Below, piece after piece: positions 37,699 to 48,454 of a stretch of 64,000 nucleotides of DNA (the first letter of the stretch is position 1; each line of letters starts with the position of its first letter). The notes below the pieces were generated by a model. That model worked only from the letters and a program-made list of their open reading frames with translations, was not told where the DNA came from and ran no database searches. Made by a program: the position numbers and the translations under genes. The stretch is taken from NCBI GenBank assembly GCA_025617745.1, contig CM046853.1, positions 51,167,021-51,231,020 on the forward strand, written 5' to 3'. Origin of the DNA: Heliocidaris erythrogramma (taxonomy: Eukaryota > Echinodermata > Echinoidea > Camarodonta > Echinometridae).

Positions 37699-38485
37699 AT
37701 GAAAATGGAATTGAAGCCTTTGTTAGCTCCTTGGTTCTGTGTTGGTATTAAGCTTTCCGTCATTTTTGTTGTCCTTGTAACTGTGAATCCATCTGTTTCA
37801 AAATCTCTACCACCAGATGAGCCTGTTAACATTGCTATCATGTTACCGCGGTATCCTCTATCATCTACAAGAGGTTCAAAACCCTGGTTGGTCTCTGGTA
37901 GGCATTACCCTTATCATCTTCAAATGGTGGTGCCAGCCATGCGTATTGCTCTCGAAAAGGTAAAACAGTCGACTCTCATCGTGTCCAATAACATAAGCCT
38001 GATTGTCGAAAATACGGAATGCTGGTTGAATACAGCCCAATTTGCCGCCATCGACATGATGTACGTCCACAAAGTCATGGCCTTCTTCGGACCGGTGTGC
38101 GAGTATGCCTTGGCCCCCGTTGGTAGGTTTTCAACAAGATGGAATGTTCCCCTTATCACAGCAGGGGGGCAAGCATCAGGTTATGATGACTTCGACCAAT
38201 ACAAACTTATCACCAACGTGCGACCACCGCATCGCAAACTTTCTCACTTCGTCGCCGCCCTCTGGAAGATATACCAGTGGAAGAGAGGGGTAATACTCTT
38301 CCACGACGGCGACGCCCATATCAAAGATGAGGTCTTTATGGCTGGTGGCGTCTATGACAAGTTAGAGAAGGATGGTGGGGAAGGGTACGGGTTGAACTTG
38401 ACCTTTCAACCATTTAATGAATTCGACTACACCGACGAGAGATATGTTGAGCTACTAGAGCGCTATGTGACGCCTTTTACCCGGG
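37699..38485 (+). CDS. First coding exon (B) of a natriuretic peptide receptor / receptor guanylyl cyclase-like protein
   Basis: Encodes 262 codons plus one base. An in-frame TGA lies at 37657-37659 and the first in-frame ATG is 37699; the ATG two codons on has the stronger context (A at -3, G at +4). Residues 1 to about 35 form a signal peptide (basic start, core VGIKLSVIFVVLVTV). The ANF_receptor domain starts near residue 43 with VNIAIMLPRYP, then GRHYPYHLQM, VPAMRIALEK, FFGPVCEYALAPVGRF, RWNVPLITAGGQ and WKRGVILFHDGD. Cys108 and Cys134 are again 26 apart, the spacing of the first NPR disulfide. Glycosylation sites are N98-I-S and NLT. VGRF and FVAALWK are closer to vertebrate NPR (APVGRF, FVAAL) than the matching parts of exon A. 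The exon ends at G|GTGAGT, phase 1, intron from 38486. Exon A is the nearest relative, 23 kb upstream on the same strand. No downstream exon was found. Confidence 0.9.
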
Positions 38486-38491
38486 GTGAGT
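38486..38491 (+). promoter_or_regulatory. Splice donor of receptor exon B
   Basis: GTGAGT after a phase-1 boundary; read-through meets a TAG at 38491-38493. It is positionally equivalent to the donor of exon A at 15167. Confidence 0.85.
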
Positions 38492-39691
38492 AGAAATCGA
38501 TATGTCCTGTATTTTCATTTACATTGTCTTAAGTATCAGAGACAACGGTCTAACCGTCTTCTCGTCTTGACAGCCATTATAATAACACGTTAATGCGAAA
38601 CATTACAAATATAACAAATTAAACTCAGTTGTTTTCGTTTCTCTGTCTCGTGTTTCAATTAGCCATACCCTACCCTGATGATACCCGATATTCGGGGCTT
38701 CGTGGATATTAAGTTATGCGATATGAGCTCTTTAACGTTTGCTCCGGAAAATAAACAGCACGGGAAATACAAGGATACTTTCAAAATCTTGCAAAAATAT
38801 ATTGAGTGCCACACGCGGTGAAATATTTCCTTGTATCCACAATTTGCGATATTCCGTCTGTTGCTTGAGCAAACAAAAACATAAAAATACAGAGAAATCC
38901 AATCAGCTCGATTAATACCAAAATCCTTTGTAGATTCTTAGCATCGTGAGGAGACTACGTTTTTAATGAATATAAATGAACTCATTTAGGCATTAACTTG
39001 TTAGATGATTCAAATATATTCGCAAATCTAAAAGGGTAATGATGCACCGTTTCTCTGTAAATCAGTTCCATAATGTTTTCATTCCACCCTCTCAATATAT
39101 GATTGCCAATTTCAAAACAGAAAAGGATGTATTTATACTGACTGATCACTCGTTTTACTGCATGTGCATTTTGTCTAAATTTTGTAACGATAAAACTGAC
39201 CATACCCCTCCTCTCTCTCTCTCCCTCCGCCCCTCTCTCTTTCTCTCTCAATCTTTTTTTTCTTTCTGTCTGAATCTCGAGCCCATCTCACACCTCGCCT
39301 TTCTACTGCGAGTCTGCTGCGAGTCATTATGAAACATTGCGATAACCTACGATGTGGCCTGCGTCTCGTGAGATGTTCTAACATCTCGAGCAGAAAAAAA
39401 TGTGTGAGAACTTTACCATACCCTGCAATATATTTAGTTATACTTATAAGGCTACGAATGCATGGCACTTGATGTCGAAGCTTCCCCATTGTATTTTGAT
39501 TGTTTACAGATCTGTTTTATAGCATGGCACAGGTTTACGGAAGCTTCCATGGCTCTCCGTAGCATAACGTAGGTTTTCGTAGGTTTGATCAGTTATACGC
39601 TATGTTTTAAAATTTGAATAAGGAGCATTGAGTTTGAAATTCGAAACAAAAATAGCCTGAAATATAGGCTACGCCATTTCATTTGGCAGGG
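38492..39691. other. Intron start after exon B
   Basis: No exon recognised; a (CT)n tract lies near 39213-39250. Confidence 0.45.
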
Positions 39692-39902
39692 TGAGAGAGT
39701 TGGTCTAGCGGTAACGTGTATGGTCAGCTCTCTGCATTCGCCTGCAAACTGACTCTGATCGAACCCAGGTTCGAATCTCAGTCGCGTCTTTCTGATGGTG
39801 GCGTTATAGGTCGGTCCTAGACGTATAATTAAAATCATATTTGATTGATACACGTCTGCAAAAACCCAATCAACAACAACAACGACGACGACGACGACGC
39901 AG
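39692..39902 (+). mobile_element. tRNA-derived SINE with AAC/GAC tail
   Basis: GTTGGTCTAGCGGTAACG (box A) and CAGGTTCGAATCTCAGTC (box B) have the spacing of a tRNA promoter. The body contains GGTCGGTCCTAGACG and ends in (CAA)n then (CGA)n at about 39870-39900. Confidence 0.75.
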
Positions 39903-39968
39903 GGATTTTAGTTTGTCTGGCGGTACGTCACCTCTCTGGTATCACCTACAAACCGACTCTTACTAACA
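39903..39968 (+). mobile_element. Truncated second SINE head
   Basis: TTTGTCTGGCGGTACGTCAC through CTACAAACCGACTCTTACT is a diverged copy of the head at 39700-39760 (GTCTAGCGGTAACGTGTATG, CTGCAAACTGACTCTGAT). It is cut off before box B and runs into a CT array. Confidence 0.6.
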
Positions 39969-40158
39969 GACCCTCCCTCTCTCTCCCCCCTCTCTCTCTC
40001 TCCTCTCTCTCTCTCTCCCCCTCTCTCTCTCTCTCTCTCTCTCTCCCTCCCTTCTCTCTCCCTCCCTCCCTCTCTTTCTCTCTCCCTCCCTCCCTCTCTT
40101 TCTCTCTCCTCCCTCCCTCTCCTCCCTCCCCTTCCCCCCTCTCTCTCCCCCTCTCTTT
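39965..40158 (+). repeat. (CT)n / CCCTCT array
   Basis: About 190 bp of CT with C-rich interruptions; the Leu/Ser/Pro frame is an artefact. Confidence 0.95.
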
Positions 40159-40264
40159 ATTTATGTGAGAGGAAATGAGAGAATATTGGTTGCGTAACTT
40201 AAATCAAATTTCCCCAGAGCTGCATGTCCTACTTTTTAAATTTGTTTGCAAATGTGGAACAATT

Positions 40265-40335
40265 GTCTCCGCCGGGAATTGAATCCGGGTCGTTGGCTTA
40301 GAACGCCAATGCCTTAACCACTAGACCACCGAGAC
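40265..40335 (-). tRNA. tRNA-like gene, anticodon TCT (Arg), probably pseudogene or SINE head
   Basis: 71 bases on the minus strand fold as a cloverleaf. The acceptor GTCTCGG/CGGAGAC has one mismatch (position 6-67). The D arm is GTCT/AGGC and the anticodon stem TTGGC/GCCAA has the 7-base loop GTTCTAA (anticodon TCT). The T arm is CCGGA/CCCGG with loop TTCAATT and a mismatch at the 53-61 pair. Box A (TGGTCTAGTGGTTAAGG) and box B (GGATTCAATTCC) are present but box B departs from GGTTCGAATCC. No T4 terminator follows closely and other tRNA-derived SINEs lie nearby, so an active Arg tRNA is uncertain. Confidence 0.5.
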
Positions 40336-40501
40336 GGGTCCATGGTTTCAGCGACACCAGATTCAATTGACAGACAAATCCTCAACCTTATTAATTAATT
40401 CCTTTGTCGGGGGCAGGTGAGTTTTGAACAAAGACAAGCCGCATGCCTCAGCTGGATCCAAGTGAATGCTTTGAGATACATGTATACATTAGAATAATTA
40501 T

Positions 40502-40504
<3 letters not shown>

Positions 40505-40531
<27 letters not shown>
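40505..40531 (+). repeat. (CA)n microsatellite, left of GTCCGAGGAC cluster
   Basis: Perfect CA run; a second CA run of 24 bases lies at 40713-40738. Confidence 0.95.
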
Positions 40532-40532
<1 letters not shown>

Positions 40533-40549
40533 GCTTTACATGGCTTTAC

Positions 40550-40702
40550 TTCCGAGGACAAGTGTTCCTCTATTGTTCCTCCGTCCTCGGACAGTCGACA
40601 GAATAAGGCACAAATTCATTGTTCGACGTTCGAGGACTATTGTCCGGCTTCCGAGGACCATTGTTCTCATGATTTCTCTGTCCGAAAATGTCCTCGGACA
40701 TA
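40550..40702. repeat. Cluster of direct and inverted CCGAGGAC motifs between CA arrays
   Basis: CTTCCGAGGACAAG, CGTTCGAGGACTATTGTCCG and CTTCCGAGGACCATTGTTC on one strand, with GTCCTCGGACAG and TGTCCTCGGACAT in the opposite sense. The spacers share (A/T)TTGTTC. The stretch can fold on itself. Confidence 0.65.
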
Positions 40703-40738
40703 CGGCTAAACACGCCCACACACACACACACACACACA

Positions 40739-42135
40739 TACTAACGCATGTATACTTGTGTGTCTTTCCCTTTGTTCTCTCTGTTGTTCAAAATAGCCAC
40801 ACAAGCAGCAAAAAAAAGCCACACAAGCCTGTATATAATATATACATGTATATATATATATATATATTTATGTGTGTGTGTGTGTACCAACAGAGGTATA
40901 CTTGTGTAACTAAATGGACAGTCAAACACAATAGATGCCTTTATTCCGTCAGGCTTGTGTGATATATGTGTGTGTGTGCTGGTGGTTTTAAGGCGGAGGC
41001 ACCAACCCCCCACACCCATGGGTGAACGAATATAAAGTCCTCGAAATGTTTTCTCAGCTTTTTTCATCAAATTTAAGAGTAAATGATACCTGAAAAAAGG
41101 TGATAATAGTTTTCTTTTATTGTCTGGTATTTTTTTTCATTGTGCTCCATGGATCCTCCTTTGCATTTTAAAACCAAGTCCCGTTCAGTATGTTCTACTA
41201 AATCTTCAAACTTTTCATGTAATTAGCATAACACTGATTTTGGTCCTGACTTCTCCGGTAGAAACCGCCATTTTAAAATACTTTCAAAGCGGCAGGAAAG
41301 ACAAATGAAACAAAGACCTTGCCCTTTTCCTTAGAAAAGTCGATAGCGTTTCATGGAATTGAAAGGAAGATCACGTCTGTTGCTTTTAAAAGCGCGAAGG
41401 CAGTGGTGCTTTCTTCTTTAAATGGTCGTGGACGTACATTGAGCAGGACTAAGTATGGGAAGCGTGAAAACACCAAAATCATGCGTTTGGGATTTATTTC
41501 CCCCCAGGTCGTGACCACGCATCGGTGACGAGCCTGGGCCATTAAAGATAAGAGACCCCTAAGAGACGAAAAGTGAAACTCCTCCGCGCGGGAAATAGAG
41601 AGACAAACATGGAGCCCCAGAAATCCACCGTGCTTCAGTACTTTACTGAGTAAATATTGTATTTAGTTTAGTTAAACGTTGACATATCTCTTCACATCGT
41701 AATAGAAAGAAGTCAAGATTTAGAGCCCAAATATGATGAGGAGGATATAAACATGTTTAACAAATTTGCCTTATTATCAGAGACGTCAGCTGACATTTTA
41801 AAGCGGATATTTTCTTGTTTTAGAGGGCGCAACAGTGAAATATAGGGAGATTCGGTTTGTCATGAATTATGAATCGTGATTTATGTGTTGTATTTTACAA
41901 CCTTGCATATACGCTGCCAGGGGACGGTGCTCTCTGCCAAGAATATAAATTCTTTAACTCTTCGAGTATTGTACTGTTATGATGGTGAACCCATATGGAT
42001 AAAGGTCAAATGAAATAATATTTAAAAGTGTATTTTGGATGCCTCGATCGTGTACGAATCCTTTACCAATAGTATAGCTTCCAGTGGAACCTGTGTAATA
42101 TATGATTGTTAGAGGATGTAGGGTTTGTCGTTATA
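40739..42135. other. Non-coding DNA with AT/TG dinucleotide runs
   Basis: TA and TG runs at about 40845-40885 and TG at 40965-40978. No gene recognised. Confidence 0.5.
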
Positions 42136-43349
42136 CAGTACGTCCCAGAAAAACTATATTATCTATGATAATAGTTATCTATTGTGCATAAAGTTGAAGT
42201 ATAATGCTTTCAAATGATACCTTGATCACTTCCATCCCTACAGGAAAATGACACACAAATAATCAACCGTGCAAAATTTGGGCAAACCGTAAAAACATGC
42301 ACATGCGAAAATGACCCAACGAAAAGATCATCTTACCCAAATGAGACGACTAATATACGTGGTTATTATGTCCTCATCATAAAAAAAGGATGGTCGATTG
42401 CTTTTGTTGATGGTGGGGGTAAAGAAAGTGCATATGTTGTACTGAAATGGTACCTGCAAGCGTTCCGAAAGGCGATTTTTGCAATTTCAGGTAGCTTTTT
42501 TAAGAACAAAGCAAGGTAATATGTTTTTAAAGTAAGTGGCACCTTACTTTGTAACTATGGTATAAAGATCACAATGCGGAAGACAAAACACTATGATTAT
42601 GGCAAGTTTCCACCTCATAAAAGGCACCTTTTCATGTTTGGAGGAATATTTATTGATTTTTGAAATTTTGGGACGTACGCCTGTGCCACCACTCGAAATT
42701 GCCATTGACTCGTTTTATGAAAATTCTGAATGAATGCAAGCCATCACACAATGGGAATCTGCAGTATCATATCTCTTAAAATGGCATTAAACTGGCAAAA
42801 TTTGAACAGCGCCACCTTACAGTATAACTGCTAAATTGAGATTATAATTTGAAAATTAATTGCATTTTATTTTGAACTGACTAACAACTGTTTGGAAAAT
42901 AGGCACATTTTATATTTCAAACTATTATTTTTGACGTTGCACATGTGGAAATTTGCCTATACAGATACTTTCTAAGCTTCTACAAACTAGAATGGGGCAT
43001 GATGGGAAAATGGGAGGCGCAGGCACTTTTCAATTCCTGTTGAAAGATGGCGTCATTAGGAGCTTCAATTTACTGTCATTTTAAAGCTGATATTTTTCCT
43101 ACGTCATTCATGTTCGCATGTGATACAAACGTTTTCACAGTTTTACCGAAATAATGGAACAAATGGATTTTTACATGCCATTTTAAAAACCATTTCGCGC
43201 AATGAAACGTGCATGGATTAATGCCGTCAACGTATCATGTGAAAGCATAATACTTCTATTTCAAGGAAACTACAAATTATGGCATAGAGCAAATATTGTG
43301 GTCACAATGATCCCTTTTTTCGGGGTTCGTTTTTTTCTGGGACGCACTG
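42136..43349. mobile_element. Non-autonomous Tc1/mariner-type element (1.2 kb)
   Basis: Left end TA|CAGTACGTCCCAGAAAAA and right end, read inverted, TA|CAGTGCGTCCCAGAAAAA give 18-20-bp terminal inverted repeats with a TA on each outer side (42134-42135 and 43350-43351). The 1214-bp interior has no transposase-like frame. An internal TTTTGGGACGTACG near 42668-42678 is a further copy of the end motif. Confidence 0.75.
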
Positions 43350-46300
43350 TAATGGCACTATACAAAATACGAAATCTTACTCCTGCCGAGTTTTGACTTA
43401 AATCGTCAGGTACATGCATTTCAAACTTCTTAAAGTGCCATAAATCCATCTACTGATTACCTCTAAATTTGAAGGTCCGTTCTCTAAGCTGCACCTTGTT
43501 TTTTCTTCACTCAAACTGATTACATTACATTAATAAACAAAGAGAGGAAGGAGAGAAGAAAGATGAAAATGGAGCTGTGGGGAGAAAGCAAGAAGGGAGA
43601 CATGCGTAACAATTACAGGGGCATGACGGGTATGTAACCACTACGTAGGGTAGCTTTATAGCAAAACGTGCTGGCACGTGAAAAGACGTAAATCTCAAAA
43701 TGATTCAAAATCATAATAATAATGCGGCCTATCAACATGGATGATGTATTTCAGTGGTCTGATATTACAAGGGCGCTTCTAATCACGCTAATTGAGACGC
43801 ATACCAATGGAGGCAACATCATGAACATTAATTACGAACGTTTCCATTTACCATGGCGCTTCTGATTGAGATGCTTAACAGTGAAGGCAATATCATGGAC
43901 ATTTTACCAACGTTTTCATTAGTGAAATTACACACTGACACATCCCTGATGAATCAAAATGTTCCGACATCTACGAAACTCCACCACATCGAAGCACAGC
44001 CAATATAATGACCGCATTAGGGTGTTCCGATTTCTCCAAACGCTTCATACAAATTGCTCTGCCGCACCACAGTAGAGCTGATTAATTGGATTTACAGAGA
44101 AATGTGATATCAGACACATTTTAACTCAATTCAACAAGGCAAAATATAATTACAAGACACGGTTGATAAGAAAGAATGAAGCCTTGGTAAGGCAATGGAC
44201 AATCATCTGCATTGGCACTGAAATTATCGATCGAATATGTCAACAACAACAACAACAACAAGAAAGGAGAAGGGAGGGCCTTTATGGGGGTTTGCAATAA
44301 TCTTTCATTAGTTTTGAGTATACAGTTTATCAACGTATTCACAAGTTAGAATTTTGTTGTTATTGCAAATGTTACGGTGATGGCGAAATTACATGATGAT
44401 TACATTGCTCAGATCAAAGCCTCTCTAAATTCCATTCCCTTAAAAAATTATTGTAATATATTTCAGAGAAAGGTGTTACAGAATAAATAAAAGACAAATT
44501 CCCCAGCACAACCAGATATTGAATGATGGTTTATAACATTTTGTTTTCTTATTGAAACACCTTTTTGCTTAAAAAAAAAATAAATCTGATAACTTGACTG
44601 CAGGAGTCTACCCAACTTATAAGCAAAGCTAATAAAAAGTCCTGCAAAGATGTTGTAATATGGCCCTCTACGACGCTCTCACTTCCAATCTCTTGAAAAG
44701 TCAATTCGCAGACGCTTCCTTGCCACGAATTTTGATGAACTGATTACTCTATACATATGTTATTCACTCCTGTCATATTCTGAATTGGCACAAATGAAAC
44801 ATTTGATAATACATCTGGATTCCTTAAACAATCCCATTTTAAAAAATTCGGAATCGTCTTTCAAGGTTAATAAAAAAAGTTGAAGAATAGTAAGATCAGA
44901 TTACAATAGGAACGAGTTTATTCGCCCCTTTCCATTCCTCTTTCCTTTACACAGACTTTATATATAATCTTTAATTAACCCATAGACTACGGGAACCGGA
45001 TGGCTCCTGCGATAGGCCTATGAGAGTTGAAGGCCTATGAGAGTTGAAGGCCTATGAGAGTTGAAGAATTCCTTAGTCGACGGGTTAATACATTTCTGTT
45101 CATGAAAACATACGGTGTTGTGAATTTCTTTATAATAACGGTTTCATCTTCTCATTTATTTTCGAAACATGTTCTGTGTTATGTTTTCATATGAGGGCAC
45201 TGTAATGTTACTATGGAAAATGAAAATGAAATGATTTTTTTTTTTAAATGAGATGAAAAGAAAGAATTGGCCAGAAACAAAATTAATAATAATTTTAAAG
45301 AGCAAAAGGAGAAGAGAAGAAGGAAATGCACGTAACAAGCAAACTTTGTAGAAATGCCCTACTTTTCGGTTTCTTGAATACATTTGAAATGCTACCTAAA
45401 GTTTTCATAGCTCTGCTTTGATTGATTATTCGCTTATTATGCAAACATTTGCTATTTGCCAATATAAAGGAAAGGGAAGCGAGAGAGTTGATATTTCATG
45501 GGATGCCTGTAATGACGCCTTGAATGACGAGCAGCTATGTTACCATGGTAACCGAAATTTTCTCCAAACGCGAAGTCCACGTGTGAGTTCTGTATACCAC
45601 CTTCATCCTCTCAATTATTCAATAAGCTGCAAAATAATGCGCTTCTCAGATTTCCTCTTTTTTGATCATCAGTGTCTCGTTTCACGGCCCATTCTCATTT
45701 TTCTTCCGCTTCATCCTACCTCCAAAATCCCCCGCTTCCAAACTACCGTCTTGAATGCAAGAGGGGGAATAAAGCACAGGCCACGTCCCTTTTTGATCAG
45801 ATCATTTCCCCATAACAAAGTAAAAGAAGAAAAAGAAAAATGAGGTAATCGAAATTCGTTCATGAATGTTCAGAGAAAATTGCCAGCTCTTCCATCATGT
45901 CTCCATCAATCTGATCAATATTCCACGTAAAGGGTCGCTAGCAAAGCCGGCCATCGCGGCTGTGAATATGACTTCTCTGTTTTTAAAGAAGACATTAATA
46001 GATAAATGAATAACAAAACAAAATGAATAAATAATGAGCGTTATATCATTTTATATGGAAAGACAAGAACGGCCTGCCCCTAGACTAAAATTAATGAAAG
46101 CTAGTGGGTATTTTCGCTTTATTTATCAGTTTAGACATTTTTTGTGTCAAATTGTGTATACACCTACCTCTGCCTCTGTGGTATACGTTAATAAAACCTA
46201 TCCCGAATGCTTACGGTTTAAAAAAAAAATGGGAAGCAGGGGACCCGCAATTCATATCAATGCATTTCATTAAGCTTTTCCAATTTCACTTTCATCTATA

Positions 46301-48454
46301 ACGATATTGCAAATACCCGGTGCGAGATTATACCGAGCCACGTTGTTGATGTTGTTTCTTTTAAAATCATGTTGAGCATCTAATCAACATAGATTACGCC
46401 TGGAATTGATACTTTGAGTGCGGTAAAGGAAGAGGGGATCGTATGTGCAGGTATACGCACATCATTGTAAAGAACCACTGGCATCGCCGATAATTTATGA
46501 ATATAAAAATTGTTTTCGCTGGTTGAATGTTTACCAACCGTCGATGAAAATTCGCCCATGGAATGTGATTGTACAGTGGAGCCTAGCTTGAAAGAACATT
46601 TGTTGAAATTACAACTTCTTTACATTATATTGTGTTTAACAAGGTTTCTATTATACAAAAAAGGTAATTTCCTCGGTCCCAAGAGTTTTGCGGATGATCC
46701 ACACAGGTGGAACAAATTAAAATCATGTGAGAGACAACGTAAAATGAAATAATCGACATGTAAAGAGAGCAACAAGTGAAGAGAAAAAGGAAAGAAAGCT
46801 CATCTATCCTTCTTTTCGTAATATCAGGACCACTACTTTGAGTGAGATTGTCAAGAATCACCTGTTAGACCTGGGGATGACGAAACTTCGTTACGAATGA
46901 AGTTCCGAGCAAATACTAGTAGTGCGGTGAATTTCCCTATCAGTGAGATACGGAGAGCGTGGTGGCGCCTTGTTCCATGCCGGAGTTATAGTCCGTGCTA
47001 TTTCCCTTGTCCAGTCACGTGCCGAGATCGGATGATGGCGGTGCTCATCTTACGAGCACGGGCAAATGACAGGTCCCGTAACGAGCACCATGCCGTGCAT
47101 GATGATGAAGAGAGAACATTCCAAAGCGTTCCCATGATGCCTTTGTCAATATGGCTTCTGTGGTCACCTTGTGGGTATTCAAGTCCGTGATTGAGCTTGC
47201 AAAGAACTTTAAGAGTGTCATTAATGTCACTCAAAATACCCCTTGATATAAACTGTAAATAGTTCTTCATCGGGGGCAATGTGCTTTTTCATCGGAAGGA
47301 GGGATCACGTACTTTGTCTTTCTGGGATCCGATGGATGATATCCCAATGAGCAAAGTGAGCTCCCATGTTTTGTAGCAAGTGGCAAATTGTGTGGGTGTT
47401 ATTTCCTCTTGTGCAAAAGAAAGGCTCTTTCTCAGAACTCTTTATTTTCAACCTTCATTTAACTCTATCCACTAAATATAAAGTGCAGTGTTGTGATTTA
47501 AAAATGATACTAAAATTACAAGTTTGTCCTTAGCAATTGTGAATGAATGGTTTCACAACAGTAATAGAAATTTTCACATCTCTTTGATGGGAATGTTTAT
47601 ATTTATTCAGTAGAACATAAAGAAAAATTAATTATGATATTGCACTTCCTTTAATGAACAAGCATATGTGATTCAGAAAGGAGGAGGATTATATGATCGT
47701 ATGATGAGTTACTGTGAGGTAAATCATCTAGCAAAGGAGTCACCGTTTTGCATTTTTCGAAAGTATCTGAGATTGTGTCTCATTGCGCCCTCTATGAAGG
47801 TAATGGAGTGAAGTTCGTTGGAGAATGGCTCTAGAATCATTGGCGCCTCAACTATTGAAATATATTTCCAAAACGGTTACTTCGTTAATTGTGTGAACAT
47901 TTTTAGATAATTAATCTACTTAGTATTCAATGGGGAAAATACTTGACAGAAAATTTCATTCATATTCCTGATGTTTCAGCTCATAAGCGTTGTATTGTAA
48001 ATGCTGTTCCGTCGTGTACGAAAATGACTATCGTTCCCGAATTTTCAGTCTCAGGCTTATTCTTTAAAAGTTTCCTCCTGTGGTAGAACCACAGCGCAAC
48101 AAATGGGGTTATTTTCTTTTATAGATCATCTGGAGGTAACGTATGGCATTCAGTTTTGTCTTGTTTTATTTGAACTCATTTGCGTCACACATAGGATATA
48201 TAGCAAAAGAAATTATGAAAATTATGATTAAAATAATTTCACTGAAGCACTCTCATAGTTTGAGTAATTGGAACAAAACCACAAAACAACCCGCAACATC
48301 GACAGCAGCAGCAATGATAATATTAGCGAGCAACTCACGTCGTATTTGTCGCATTATGTTATTATTCTTTCACGCCTGCAAATGTCAGCCTACCGATACC
48401 AGACTGAGCTTGAAACATGCATATAATATTTAGCAGGCAATATACTGTTTAGAA
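43350..48454. other. Non-coding DNA with two unexplained GC-richer frames
   Basis: Apart from the TTAA element at 45.0 kb, there is a 141-codon frame at 45418-45843 (+). A region at 46897-47279 is open on both strands (97 codons + and 93 codons -) and richer in CpG than its neighbours. Neither resembles a family I know. Confidence 0.35.
44979..45084. mobile_element. 106-bp TTAA element carrying a 17-bp tandem repeat
   Basis: TTAA (44975-44978) then CCCATAGACTACGGGAA; at the other end TTCCTTAGTCGACGGG then TTAA (45085-45088). The ends are imperfect inverted repeats with the CCC...GGG form of piggyBac-like elements. Inside, GGCCTATGAGAGTTGAA is repeated three times head to tail. Confidence 0.7.

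Noticed and set aside
37876-38293. Minus-strand and other-frame readings over receptor exon B
   Set aside because: Shadows of the real exon.
45418-45843. 141-codon + strand frame
   Set aside because: No domain seen; Pro/His/Lys content and the purine-rich end fit chance reading.
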